Below are positions 39,431 to 47,790 of a stretch of 64,000 bases of DNA, one piece after another. This stretch comes from an uncultured Actinobacillus sp. (GTDB taxonomy: Bacteria; Pseudomonadota; Gammaproteobacteria; Enterobacterales; Pasteurellaceae): positions 1 to 64,000 of the forward strand of contig NZ_CAMEFX010000003.1 of the NCBI RefSeq assembly GCF_945915845.1, in the 5' to 3' direction. How positions within the stretch are numbered: position 1 is the first letter of the stretch; each line of letters opens with the position of its first letter. A program made the translations under genes and the position numbers. A model generated the notes under the pieces. It worked only from the letters and a program-made list of their open reading frames with translations, did no database searches and was not told where the DNA came from.

Positions 39431-40467
39431 GTTTAGTTCTTTCTGGCGGTGGTGCAAAAGGTGCATATCAAGTTGGAGTAATGAAAGCATTACAAGAACT
39501 TGGAATGACGCAAATTGATGCGATTTCTGGTGCAAGTATTGGAGCGTTAAACGGAGCCGTTTTGGCTTCGGCTCCATCTATAACTGAAGGGATTTCTCGT
39601 TTAGAACAACTCTGGCAAAAATTAGTGGAAATCGAACCGCTACAACAAGATATTTCTTTTAAAAAGAAGCTGCAACCCAGTTTTACCTATTTAACTTTGT
39701 TAGCGTCTGCCGGTTTAACAATAAGCACCCCGTTTCTGTCATTACTTAATGATGTTTTTTTGGATAAGGAGATAGAGTTTTCATTTTTCTCAGATAAGCC
39801 ATTAAAAGATATGATGGATAAATTTCTAGATATGGAACAATTACAGCAGTCTATTCCCCTTTATGTTTCAGTCTATAACAGAGGAGAAGATAAAAATATA
39901 GAAGTATTATGGGATATAGTAAAAGCTGAATTACTAGGTATAGAAAATAAAGGTTCTGAATTTAAACATATACAATCGTTACCTGAAAGCTGTCAAAAAG
40001 AGATGTTATTGGCATCAGCGGCTATTCCTTTTGCTTTCCAAAGTCGCCAAGATTTTAAAGGTTCATTATATCTAGACGGTGGTATTGGAGGATTTATCAG
40101 AAATCAAGGAAATACACCAATAACCCCTTTAATTAAAGACGGCTATGAGTATATTATTGTTACACATTTAGCAAATGGCTCACTTTGGAATCGCTATGAT
40201 TTTCCTGAAGTAAAGTGTTTGGAGATTAGACCTAATTCAAAACTAGATATGGGATTTTTGGCAATGTTTGATTTTAGTGAAAATAAAATTCAAGCTTTGC
40301 AACAAATGGGATACGAGGATACATTGGAGCAAGTCGGCAAGGTTCATCAGTTTATGGATAGTTTAACTAGCATGCGAAAAGCTAGTCAAAGTCTAGAAGA
40401 AAAACTAAATACATTCAAAAATAGCGAAGATAGAATGAAATCGCTTTTAGCAAAACTGAAAAGTTAA
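39418..40467 (+). CDS. Patatin-like phospholipase
   Basis: 349 aa with no signal peptide, so cytoplasmic. Oxyanion motif GGGAKGAY at 10-17, nucleophile elbow G38-A-S40-I-G42, and the catalytic Asp D220 in LDGG complete the Ser-Asp dyad, so the enzyme looks active. Ribosome binding site AAGGAGA lies within the preceding gene. Patatin effectors such as CapV of CBASS degrade membrane phospholipids to kill infected cells. Coupling to a dynamin-like GTPase is not an arrangement I recognise. A hydrophobic stretch near residues 95-120 could touch membrane. The family is sure, the role inferred. Confidence 0.85.
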   Translation: MSKLGLVLSGGGAKGAYQVGVMKALQELGMTQIDAISGASIGALNGAVLASAPSITEGISRLEQLWQKLVEIEPLQQDISFKKKLQPSFTYLTLLASAGLTISTPFLSLLNDVFLDKEIEFSFFSDKPLKDMMDKFLDMEQLQQSIPLYVSVYNRGEDKNIEVLWDIVKAELLGIENKGSEFKHIQSLPESCQKEMLLASAAIPFAFQSRQDFKGSLYLDGGIGGFIRNQGNTPITPLIKDGYEYIIVTHLANGSLWNRYDFPEVKCLEIRPNSKLDMGFLAMFDFSENKIQALQQMGYEDTLEQVGKVHQFMDSLTSMRKASQSLEEKLNTFKNSEDRMKSLLAKLKS

Positions 40468-40516
40468 AAAAATTTTTCCCTTTGGACATTTACTATATTT
40501 TACGGAGCGATATTTA

Positions 40517-41179
40517 ATGACATTAGAAGAAAAGTTAGCTAATCTTGACAAACTTTATAATAAAAATAAAAAGCAATTTAATGATAATTTTAGACTTAAA
40601 ATTTATCGTGCAATTAGTTGGTTAACTCAAGCTAATAGACTTGATGATTTAGATCATAAATTTATTACATTATGGATCTCATTTAATGCTGCCTATGCAA
40701 AAGATTTACAAATCACCCGAACAGGGGATAAAAGTACATTTTTACAATTTTTGAAGAAAATCTGTAGCAATGATAATGAAAATTTATTCCATGAATTAAT
40801 TTGGGAAAAACATTCTCAAAATATTATTGATTTATTAGAAAATAAATTTACCTTTCAACCTTTTTGGGATTATCACAATGCTATGATTACTAAAGAAGAG
40901 TGGCTTACTGAATTTACAAAGGAACAAAATCGAGTTATTAAAGCTATAACATCAAAGAGAACTATTTCTATTCTAATAGCAATTTTCACACATTTATACA
41001 CAATAAGAAATCAAGTATTACATGGTGGTTCTACTTTTAATAGTGGTGTAAATCGAAAACAAATAAAAGATGGTTGTGATTTACTCTCTAATTTTATTCC
41101 ACCAATCCTAGAAATTATGATGAAAAACCATAATGAACTTGACTGGGGAAGACCATTCTATCCTTATATTAAAGAATAA
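40517..41179 (+). CDS. HEPN-domain protein (Apea-like)
   Basis: 220 aa. LDHKFITLWISFNAAYA at about 44-60 and R164-N-Q-V-L-H169 (Rx4H) are the hallmarks of an Apea-like HEPN domain; many HEPN proteins are RNases in toxin-antitoxin and abortive-infection systems. Ribosome binding site ACGGAG. It starts 49 bases after the patatin gene and converges on the ATPase gene with a bidirectional terminator between them. It could be an RNase effector of the island or half of a HEPN-ATPase pair. Activity is not proven by the motif alone. Confidence 0.65.
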   Translation: MTLEEKLANLDKLYNKNKKQFNDNFRLKIYRAISWLTQANRLDDLDHKFITLWISFNAAYAKDLQITRTGDKSTFLQFLKKICSNDNENLFHELIWEKHSQNIIDLLENKFTFQPFWDYHNAMITKEEWLTEFTKEQNRVIKAITSKRTISILIAIFTHLYTIRNQVLHGGSTFNSGVNRKQIKDGCDLLSNFIPPILEIMMKNHNELDWGRPFYPYIKE

Positions 41180-41189
41180 ACTATTCATT

Positions 41190-41221
41190 AGGTATATAGA
41201 AAATTAATATTCTATATACCT
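41190..41221. terminator. Bidirectional terminator between HEPN and ATPase genes
   Basis: AGGTATATAGAA, 8-base loop, TTCTATATACCT: perfect 12-bp arms between two convergent stop codons. Confidence 0.8.
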
Positions 41222-41237
41222 ATATTAGTTAGTAATA

Positions 41238-42122
41238 TTATTTCTCAAAATCAGAAGAATATCTTTTAAAAAGCTCATAAAAGGCTCGCATATTATTTAG
41301 CTCAGTCCACGATTTCGCTTCTTTAACAGGAATTGTATCTAAATTGTAAATTTTAGTGTGTTTCATTGCTAGTACAAAAGGAGAATGTGTCGCTATAATA
41401 AATTGGCAATGATAAAAACGAGCAGAATCTTCTATATATTGTGCTAATTCTAGCTGTCTTTCAGAGGATAAGCTATTTTCTGGTTCATCAAGTAAATAAA
41501 GTGCATTTTCTTCAATTCTTTGAATAAAATACCGAAATGCACTCTCTCCATTAGAATTGGCTTTAATATTATTTTCTAAACGTTGTTTTATATATGTTGA
41601 TTGGCTCACCCTTACGCTTTTTATTTCCTTCAATTTTTTGCTATCTTCTTCAAAATTATCCAAGCTAAAACCTTTGATCTTTTTAAGATTCCCATTTTTA
41701 TCAAATTTTTTCTTATTATATTCTTCAAATAACAATTCTCTTTTTATATCAATACCATCATTAATTGCCCTAAGATCCAACATAAAATCAAAAACATCAT
41801 CACTTGTTATAATTTGGCTCTGTCTCGGTATAAAGTTACTCTCATAATTACATAAATCAATATAGTTATCAAAAAAGCTGGTGCGATTAAAAGAAGATTT
41901 TCTGTTTAATTTTAACTTTTCTGCTATTATATTTAATAAGGTTGTTTTACCGCTTCCATTACCACCATATAAAATAGTAATAGGTGAAAAAGTTAAACTA
42001 CTCAAATGTTTTAATGGAAAGATCTTAAAAGGATAATATGATGTATAACAGGTTCTCTTAATACTATCAATAAAAGATTCTTCTTTATATTCACTTGGAA
42101 ATTCAAACTTTTCTAGATACAT
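41238..42122 (-). CDS. ABC-type AAA ATPase (RecF/OLD-like)
   Basis: 294 aa from the ATG at 42122, which has TTGGAGAT upstream. Walker A is GGNGSGKTT at 53-61. Walker B is LYLLDEPEN near residue 207 and the switch His is IIATHSPF near 242. A signature-like region QSTYIKQRLENN... lies between them. This compact ABC-ATPase type is common in defence loci with nuclease or RNase partners. It is the only leftward gene of the island, and the dyad 52 bases upstream is the same as that ahead of wyl. It may act with the HEPN protein whose gene faces it. Confidence 0.75.
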   Translation of the reverse strand: MYLEKFEFPSEYKEESFIDSIKRTCYTSYYPFKIFPLKHLSSLTFSPITILYGGNGSGKTTLLNIIAEKLKLNRKSSFNRTSFFDNYIDLCNYESNFIPRQSQIITSDDVFDFMLDLRAINDGIDIKRELLFEEYNKKKFDKNGNLKKIKGFSLDNFEEDSKKLKEIKSVRVSQSTYIKQRLENNIKANSNGESAFRYFIQRIEENALYLLDEPENSLSSERQLELAQYIEDSARFYHCQFIIATHSPFVLAMKHTKIYNLDTIPVKEAKSWTELNNMRAFYELFKRYSSDFEK

Positions 42123-42173
42123 AATTATCTCCAATATAATCACTAAATTATTTGAGATTGTATCAAATGATGA

Positions 42174-42189
42174 TGACAGGTTGTGTCAT
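42174..42189 (-). promoter_or_regulatory. Candidate WYL-regulator operator, copy 2
   Basis: On the minus strand ATGACACAACCTGTCA, one mismatch from copy 1 and with a perfect dyad TGACA-CAACC-TGTCA. A TACAAT box starts 11 bases after it toward the ATPase gene, the same geometry as at wyl. Confidence 0.6.
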
Positions 42190-42259
42190 ATGAGTGTTTT
42201 CTTATTGGCATAGTTTTTGACAGCTTAGCAACAAATACTTAATTAAAGCAGAAATGGGA

Positions 42260-42347
42260 GTTAGTGAGCTCGTCGAACCATAAGGCATTTCAGCGTTGCA
42301 CACAAGACTTACGTTTCGACAAGCTCAACGACCGTCTTGTGTAACTG
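42260..42347. repeat. Dispersed intergenic repeat, copy A
   Basis: It contains TTCGACAAGCTCAACGACC, CGTCGAACCATAAGGCATTTC and paired ACAAGAC/GTCTTGT arms. Its reverse complement aligns along its length with 46951-47040. No coding potential. It lies at the right boundary of the island. Confidence 0.7.
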
Positions 42348-42370
42348 CTGCATAATATCAGCCCAACGTA

Positions 42371-42397
42371 AAAGTGCGGTAAAATTCACCGCACTTT
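42371..42397 (-). terminator. Uptake-signal-pair terminator of glycerate kinase gene
   Basis: AAAGTGCGGT, 7-base loop, ACCGCACTTT, 10 bases past the stop. It is the first uptake signal to the right of the island. Confidence 0.75.
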
Positions 42398-42407
42398 GAG
42401 GCGTTAT

Positions 42408-43553
42408 TTACGACTCGCCTTTCAACTTCAAGCGCAATAATCTTGCGATATTAGTCGCACTTGAGATGAGGTTCTCTTTTCCTTTTGCTAGCGTGGCTTC
42501 AAGCGTACCAAGGTTGCGGATAATCGGGAAGACGGCATCAATGCCGTATTGATAAACTACTTGATAATCCTCTCGTAAGCAGCCCACAATAGCAATAACA
42601 GGTTTATTAAATTGTTTTGCTGTGCGTGCAACGCCGACAGGGGTTTTGCCAGCAATGCTTTGTGCATCCATTCGACCTTCACCTGTGATCACTAGGTCAG
42701 CATCTTTAATATGCTCAGATAATTTTGTCGCCTCAATAATAATTTGTACGCCTGCTTTCAGTTGAGTATTAGGAAGCAATAACAGACCACCGCCCATACC
42801 ACCAGCCGCCCCTGCCCCCGGTTTGTCCGCAATAGCAATGCCGAGTTGTTGTTCAACTTTGTGGGCAAAATGAGCAAGTCCATTGTCTAATTCGGTGACC
42901 ATAGTTGGCGTTGCGCCTTTTTGTGGGCCAAAAATCGCGGAGGCACCAGTCTCACCACAAAGTGGATTATTCACATCGCAAGCCACTTCAATAATAATCT
43001 GATTCAAACGTGGATCGAGGTTTTCTGTTGAGATCTGTGCAATATCTGCTAAGGCTCCACCGCCCCAACCAATTTCTTGTCCTTGATTATCTTTAAAAGA
43101 AAGCCCTAAGGCTTGTAGCATTCCTACTCCGCCATCATTGGTTGCACTCCCCCCAATGCCGAGTAGAATTTTTTTCACACCAAGATCTAAGGCTTTTTTA
43201 ATGAGTTCACCTGTACCATAACTAGTGGTTTTGAGCGGATTGCGCTGCGCCGGGGGAACTAAATGTAAGCCTGAAGCAGCTGCCATTTCGATAAAAGCGG
43301 TTTGCTTATCCCCTGAAATCCCTAAAAATCCTGTTGTTTGATTACCTAAGGGGGCTGTGACCGGTACTTCGATCAATCTCCCTTCTGTTGCGTCAATCAA
43401 GGATTGGACTGAACCTTCCCCACCATCCGCCATAGGAACTTTGACATATTCGGCATTAGGGTAAATAACTTTAAAGCCTGTTTCGATTGCGTTAGCCACT
43501 TCTAATGCGGTTAAACTTTCTTTAAAAGAATCCGGAGCGATGACAATTTTCAT
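42408..43553 (-). CDS. garK: Glycerate kinase
   Basis: 381 aa, GarK/GlxK family length. N-terminal MKIVIAPDSFKESL, then VPMADGGEGS, GIGGSATNDGG and VITGEGRMDAQSIAGKTP are diagnostic. It phosphorylates D-glycerate to 2-phosphoglycerate. It has its own terminator. A CRP-like site and an 8-bp dyad lie upstream, so it is probably catabolite-regulated and may respond to a sugar-acid regulator. No glycerate pathway neighbours are present. Confidence 0.92.
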   Translation of the reverse strand: MKIVIAPDSFKESLTALEVANAIETGFKVIYPNAEYVKVPMADGGEGSVQSLIDATEGRLIEVPVTAPLGNQTTGFLGISGDKQTAFIEMAAASGLHLVPPAQRNPLKTTSYGTGELIKKALDLGVKKILLGIGGSATNDGGVGMLQALGLSFKDNQGQEIGWGGGALADIAQISTENLDPRLNQIIIEVACDVNNPLCGETGASAIFGPQKGATPTMVTELDNGLAHFAHKVEQQLGIAIADKPGAGAAGGMGGGLLLLPNTQLKAGVQIIIEATKLSEHIKDADLVITGEGRMDAQSIAGKTPVGVARTAKQFNKPVIAIVGCLREDYQVVYQYGIDAVFPIIRNLGTLEATLAKGKENLISSATNIARLLRLKLKGES

Positions 43554-43588
43554 TTCTACATCCCAATTATGATTGAATTTTTGTTATT

Positions 43589-43608
43589 ATTTCATAGATT
43601 TATGAAAT
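43589..43608 (-). promoter_or_regulatory. Dyad upstream of glycerate kinase gene
   Basis: ATTTCATA-GATT-TATGAAAT, a perfect 8-bp inverted repeat 36 bases before the garK start. It is a possible operator of unknown regulator. Confidence 0.4.
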
Positions 43609-43612
43609 ATAA

Positions 43613-43628
43613 AGTGATTTTTATCACA
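43613..43628 (-). promoter_or_regulatory. CRP (or FNR-like) site
   Basis: AGTGATTTTTATCACA matches TGTGA-N6-TCACA at 9 of 10 positions and also contains TGAT-N4-ATCA. It lies between garK and lptC, nearer garK. Confidence 0.6.
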
Positions 43629-43725
43629 AAAATCACATCCAGCGAATTTATTTCCCTATGATACAGACCATTTCCTGAAAATATGCTATGATCTGCCACT
43701 CATTTTAGTTTATAGACTCGTTGTC

Positions 43726-44337
43726 ATGATGAATATTCGTTGGAATCTTGTTTTAGCTGTCATTACCTTAGGGCTACTCGCTTGGTTTTATTCGCTAAAT
43801 CAAGATAATGAAAAATTAACCCATTTAATTAAACCGCCTGAACATCCTGAATATATTGGGCAAAAAATGGAGACGGTTGTATTCTCGCCTAGTGGGGAAA
43901 AGCAATATATTGCGTTGTCCGATAAAGTGGAGCATTTTACTCTTGATGGTCACACGGATTTTACTCAACCTGTTGTCTATGTGTTGGATATGCCGATTAG
44001 TAAAGATAAGGTTCAAGATAGCACACAAAGCGCGGATAAAAATCAAGTTGAAAGTTGGAAACTAACGGCTGATAAAGCCACATTGACTAAAGACAATATG
44101 TTGAATTTAGAAGGTCATGTTATCGCTCAAAGTTTGCTTGAAACCTCAAAATTACAGCGTATTGAAACGGAAAGTGCCGTGATAAATTTAACCACGCAAG
44201 ACATTACATCCGATAAAATGGTGACGATTAATGGACAAAATCTCACCAGCACAGGTCTAAAATTAACAGGTAACTTAAAACAACAAATTGCCACATTAAA
44301 AGAACAGGTAAAAACCCATTATGAAATCCAAAAATAG
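43726..44337 (+). CDS. lptC: LPS export protein LptC
   Basis: 203 aa bitopic inner-membrane protein. One membrane helix (about 6-24), then a periplasmic beta-jellyroll. WKLTADKATLTKDNMLNLEGHV is the characteristic LptC/LptA repeat. It passes LPS from LptBFG to LptA. Its last 17 bases overlap lptA. Of the usual upstream partners kdsC/kdsD none is present here. Confidence 0.9.
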   Translation: MMNIRWNLVLAVITLGLLAWFYSLNQDNEKLTHLIKPPEHPEYIGQKMETVVFSPSGEKQYIALSDKVEHFTLDGHTDFTQPVVYVLDMPISKDKVQDSTQSADKNQVESWKLTADKATLTKDNMLNLEGHVIAQSLLETSKLQRIETESAVINLTTQDITSDKMVTINGQNLTSTGLKLTGNLKQQIATLKEQVKTHYEIQK

Positions 44338-44836
44338 CATTTTACTTGCAACAACATTAATGCTAGTTTCGCTTTCAGCCGCGGCATTAAAAGAGGATAC
44401 TAATCAACCTATCAATATTGTTTCCGATAATCAATCTTTAGATATGGAAAACAATGTGGTGACATTTTTAGATAATGTGGTCATTACGCAGGGGTCGATT
44501 TTGATTAAAGCCAATAAAGTGATCATTACGCGCCCACCAGAGGGGTCTAAACAAAAAGAAACCGTTGAAGCCTTTGGTAACCCCGTGACATTCCATCAAC
44601 TTTTGGATGATGGGAAACCTGTTGATGGTAAAGCAAGCAAAGTGCACTACGATCTTGGAAAAGAGTTTCTCACTTTAACGGGAAACGCGGAATTAAAACA
44701 GTTAGACAGTAATATTAATGGCGATGTCATTACCTATGATGTGAAAAAACAACAACTTAATGCTTCTAGCCTAGCCAATTCTCGCGTCAAAACCGTGCTA
44801 GTTCCAAACCAACTTAATGACAAAAAGAAAAAATAG
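44321..44836 (+). CDS. lptA: LPS periplasmic bridge protein LptA
   Basis: 171 aa. Signal peptide about 1-22 ([14 protein letters not shown]). OstA-like fold: [23 protein letters not shown] and [21 protein letters not shown] are typical. It forms the periplasmic bridge of the Lpt machine between LptC and LptD. It overlaps lptC and precedes lptB by 11 bases. Confidence 0.92.
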   Translation: MKSKNSILLATTLMLVSLSAAALKEDTNQPINIVSDNQSLDMENNVVTFLDNVVITQGSILIKANKVIITRPPEGSKQKETVEAFGNPVTFHQLLDDGKPVDGKASKVHYDLGKEFLTLTGNAELKQLDSNINGDVITYDVKKQQLNASSLANSRVKTVLVPNQLNDKKKK

Positions 44837-44847
44837 GATTATCTAAT

Positions 44848-45573
44848 ATGTCAGTGCTTTATGCAGAACACTTAGCGAAAAGCTATAAAACACGTCAAGT
44901 GGTATCGGATGTAAGCTTTACCGTACGATCAAATGAAATTGTCGGCTTACTTGGCCCCAATGGAGCAGGTAAAACGACTTCTTTCTATATGGTTGTTGGA
45001 CTGGTGCGTCACGATCAAGGCACAATTCGTATCGATGATGAAGATATTAGCTTATTGCCAATGCATAATCGTGCGCAAAAAGGCGTGGGTTATTTACCGC
45101 AAGAAGCCTCCATTTTCCGTCATTTAAGTGTTTACGATAATCTTATGGCGGTATTGGAAATTCGTAAAGATCTGACACCTGAACAACGCCATGATCGTGC
45201 TGAAGAATTAATCGAAGAATTTAATATAGGACATATTCGCAATAGCATGGGACAAGCTTTATCAGGGGGGGAACGCCGCCGCGTGGAAATTGCACGTGCC
45301 TTAGCCGCAAATCCTAAATTTATTTTATTAGATGAACCGTTTGCTGGTGTTGACCCGATTTCCGTGATTGATATAAAAAAAATCATTAAAGACTTGCGTG
45401 ACCGCGGTTTAGGAGTATTAATCACCGACCATAACGTTCGCGAAACCTTAGATGTGTGCGAACGCGCTTATATTGTTAGCGCAGGAAAAATGATTGCGAC
45501 AGGTACACCTGATGAAGTGATGAATGATGAACATGTTAAACAAGTTTATCTTGGGGATGAATTTAAACTGTAA
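44848..45573 (+). CDS. lptB: LPS export ATPase LptB
   Basis: 241 aa ABC ATPase. Walker [10 protein letters not shown] at about 36-44, Q-loop [11 protein letters not shown], signature [16 protein letters not shown], Walker [14 protein letters not shown] and switch [10 protein letters not shown]. It powers LPS extraction with LptFG. Part of lptC-lptA-lptB-ptsN-rapZ. Confidence 0.96.
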   Translation: MSVLYAEHLAKSYKTRQVVSDVSFTVRSNEIVGLLGPNGAGKTTSFYMVVGLVRHDQGTIRIDDEDISLLPMHNRAQKGVGYLPQEASIFRHLSVYDNLMAVLEIRKDLTPEQRHDRAEELIEEFNIGHIRNSMGQALSGGERRRVEIARALAANPKFILLDEPFAGVDPISVIDIKKIIKDLRDRGLGVLITDHNVRETLDVCERAYIVSAGKMIATGTPDEVMNDEHVKQVYLGDEFKL

Positions 45574-45576
45574 GTT

Positions 45577-46077
45577 ATGAAATTTACCACGCTCTTAACC
45601 CCTGAAAATATTCGTCAAGGTATGGTTTACTCGAGCAAAAAAACAATGTTTGAAGCCATTAGTCGCCTTGCTGAGAAACAGATTATACAAGGGGAGTTTT
45701 CAAATTCTCTGTGCTTTTCTGGCTTATTTAACCGTGAAAAATTAGGCTGTACAGGACTGGGAAATGGCGTAGCAATGCCTAGAGCCAAATTACCTGCCGG
45801 CAACCAACCTATCGCAATTTTTTTACAATTAAGCGAACCCCTTGATTATGATGCAGCAGATAAACGTGATGTGGATTTGATCTTAGCGGTGCTCATTCCT
45901 GAAGATTGTTGCGGTCAATACATTGCAATACTGGAAGAATTATCGCAACGTCTGACAGAAAAAAGTTTATGTAAACAATTGCGTGCAGCACAAAGTGCGG
46001 ATGAAATTTGGCAAATTTTTGAATTTGCTGATCAGCATTATGGCGAACAAATTGAACTTCCCATTGAACAGGATTAA
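45577..46077 (+). CDS. ptsN: PtsN-like EIIA-Ntr protein lacking the active-site His
   Basis: 166 aa PTS EIIA type-2 domain, 3 bases after lptB and 3 before rapZ. The core reads GLGNGVAMPRAKL, where the family normally has GNGIAIPHGKL: the phosphorylatable His is Arg69 here (codon AGA at 45781-45783). The rest is well kept (LSEPLDYDAADKRDVDLILAVLIPED), so the protein is folded but should not accept phosphate. In enterics Npr is encoded after rapZ; no such gene follows here. It may act only as an unphosphorylated binding partner, for example of K+ transport or kinases. Confidence 0.88.
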   Translation: MKFTTLLTPENIRQGMVYSSKKTMFEAISRLAEKQIIQGEFSNSLCFSGLFNREKLGCTGLGNGVAMPRAKLPAGNQPIAIFLQLSEPLDYDAADKRDVDLILAVLIPEDCCGQYIAILEELSQRLTEKSLCKQLRAAQSADEIWQIFEFADQHYGEQIELPIEQD

Positions 46078-46080
46078 GTT

Positions 46081-46941
46081 ATGGAACTCATTATTATTAG
46101 TGGACGCTCAGGCGCAGGAAAATCCGTAGCATTACGCGCCTTAGAAGATATTGGGTATTATTGTGTAGATAATCTTCCTATCGATTTATTACCGCAGCTC
46201 GCTGATATTCTATCCCAAACACATAATGCCGCAGCAATTAGCTTAGATATTCGTAACCTCCCCCATTCAACAGAAACCCTCAATGGCGTTTTAAATCAAG
46301 TGAGCACCCAACATCAAATTAAGATCATTTTCTTAGATACGGATCGAAGCACACTTATTCGCCGCTATAGCGATTCACGCCGTTTACATCCCTTATCTGT
46401 GAAAGATTTATCCCTTGAAGCCGCTATTGATGCAGAGCGCGACCAACTTGAACCATTGGTTCAACACGCCAATTTAATCATAGATACAGGTGTGCTTTCG
46501 ACCCATGAATTAGCCGAACGTTTACGTGAATTCTTACGAGGTCAGTCCGATAAAGAACTCAAAATTATCGTAGAATCCTTCGGATTTAAATACGGTTTAC
46601 CTCTTGATGCAGACTATGTTTTTGATGTACGTTTCTTGCCTAATCCTCACTGGAACCCTGCATTACGTCCGATGACCGGTTTAGAACAGCCGGTGATCGA
46701 TTTCCTATCCAAACACGAAGATGTAGGAAATTTTATTTATAAAACAAGAAATTACATTGAAACCTGGCTGCCCATGTTAGAACAAAATAACCGTAGCTAT
46801 TTGACCATTGCGATCGGTTGCACAGGTGGAAAACACCGCTCTGTGTATATTGCTCAACAACTGGGTGAATATTTCCAAGCAAAAGGTAAGAATGTTAAAA
46901 TTCAACATAAGTCATTGGAAAAACATAAGAAATCTAATTAA
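46081..46941 (+). CDS. rapZ: RNase adapter RapZ
   Basis: 286 aa. Walker A GRSGAGKS at 8-15, then [12 protein letters not shown] and a Walker-B-like [20 protein letters not shown]. The C-terminal RNA-binding domain has [17 protein letters not shown]. In enterics RapZ presents GlmZ sRNA to RNase E and senses glucosamine-6-phosphate. It is last in the lpt-ptsN-rapZ unit; a dispersed repeat follows. Confidence 0.94.
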   Translation: MELIIISGRSGAGKSVALRALEDIGYYCVDNLPIDLLPQLADILSQTHNAAAISLDIRNLPHSTETLNGVLNQVSTQHQIKIIFLDTDRSTLIRRYSDSRRLHPLSVKDLSLEAAIDAERDQLEPLVQHANLIIDTGVLSTHELAERLREFLRGQSDKELKIIVESFGFKYGLPLDADYVFDVRFLPNPHWNPALRPMTGLEQPVIDFLSKHEDVGNFIYKTRNYIETWLPMLEQNNRSYLTIAIGCTGGKHRSVYIAQQLGEYFQAKGKNVKIQHKSLEKHKKSN

Positions 46942-46950
46942 ATACAATAA

Positions 46951-47040
46951 CAGTTGTACAAGACGTTCGTTGAGTTTATCGAAATGCCGGTCTTGTGCAA
47001 TCAGGCTGGAATGGCTTATGGTTCGACAAACTCACCAACC
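46951..47040. repeat. Dispersed intergenic repeat, copy B
   Basis: Aligns with the reverse complement of 42260-42347, sharing CAAGACG, TCGTTGAG, TCGAAA, GTCTTGTG and CTTATGGTTCGAC blocks with scattered differences. It lies between the rapZ stop and the convergent channel gene. Confidence 0.7.
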
Positions 47041-47105
47041 GCCATTTCAGCTTTCGTCATTCATATTCAACAGATCTTCCAAGAAAAACTCACTATTCGT
47101 ATCGT

Positions 47106-47789
47106 TCACTTTTCTTTATATTTTCGTCGATATGTAAATCTAGGTAGCATTTCTTTCGCAGGAATTTCCTGTTCCTGATAATCAAATACCGGAAAGCCCC
47201 AACTAAAGTAAATAGCCAACAAGCGGATAATAAAACCAATAATTAATGTCACAAAAATCGCTATATTTAGTGACACCCCAACTTTCAGCAAACCGATATA
47301 AAGGCACGCTGTCAAAAAAGCGATAACCGCATAAAGTTCTTTCTGAAAAATCAATGGGATACGATTACACAAAATATCACGCAAAACGCCGCCAAATGCA
47401 CCGGTTAGAATTGCCGCAATACTCGAAATAATAAGCCCATGCCCCATGTCTAAAGCAATTTGGGTACCTAAAATGGAAAACAAAATTAATCCGAATCCAT
47501 CTAAGACAAGAAAACTTGTGCGAAATGAGCGGTTAAAATGTGTAATTAACGGTGCAATCAAAACTGTTAGCACAGCAACAATAGCAACGATGACCACCCA
47601 ATGTGGGTTCGCCACAAAACTGAGCGGATAATTGCCTAATACAATATCACGCATCACACCGCCACCAAGCGCCGGCATAAAAGCAATGACGATCACACCG
47701 AAAATATCCATCTTCTCTCGACCGGCTGATAATGCCCCGGTCATCGCTTCCACGACCAAACCGATATAAAAAAGCACTTCTAATAACAT
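47106..47789 (-). CDS. TRIC-type / UPF0126 membrane channel (YicG-like)
   Basis: 227 aa from the ATG at 47789; a longer frame would run into xseA. Two copies of a three-helix glycine-zipper repeat are visible: GALSAGREKMDIFGVIVIAF...GGGVMRD and its second-half match GTQIALDMG...GAFGGVLRDIL. This pattern defines the UPF0126/TRIC cation-channel family. It starts 1 base after the xseA stop, so the two are coupled. Confidence 0.85.
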   Translation of the reverse strand: MLLEVLFYIGLVVEAMTGALSAGREKMDIFGVIVIAFMPALGGGVMRDIVLGNYPLSFVANPHWVVIVAIVAVLTVLIAPLITHFNRSFRTSFLVLDGFGLILFSILGTQIALDMGHGLIISSIAAILTGAFGGVLRDILCNRIPLIFQKELYAVIAFLTACLYIGLLKVGVSLNIAIFVTLIIGFIIRLLAIYFSWGFPVFDYQEQEIPAKEMLPRFTYRRKYKEK

Positions 47790-47790
47790 A

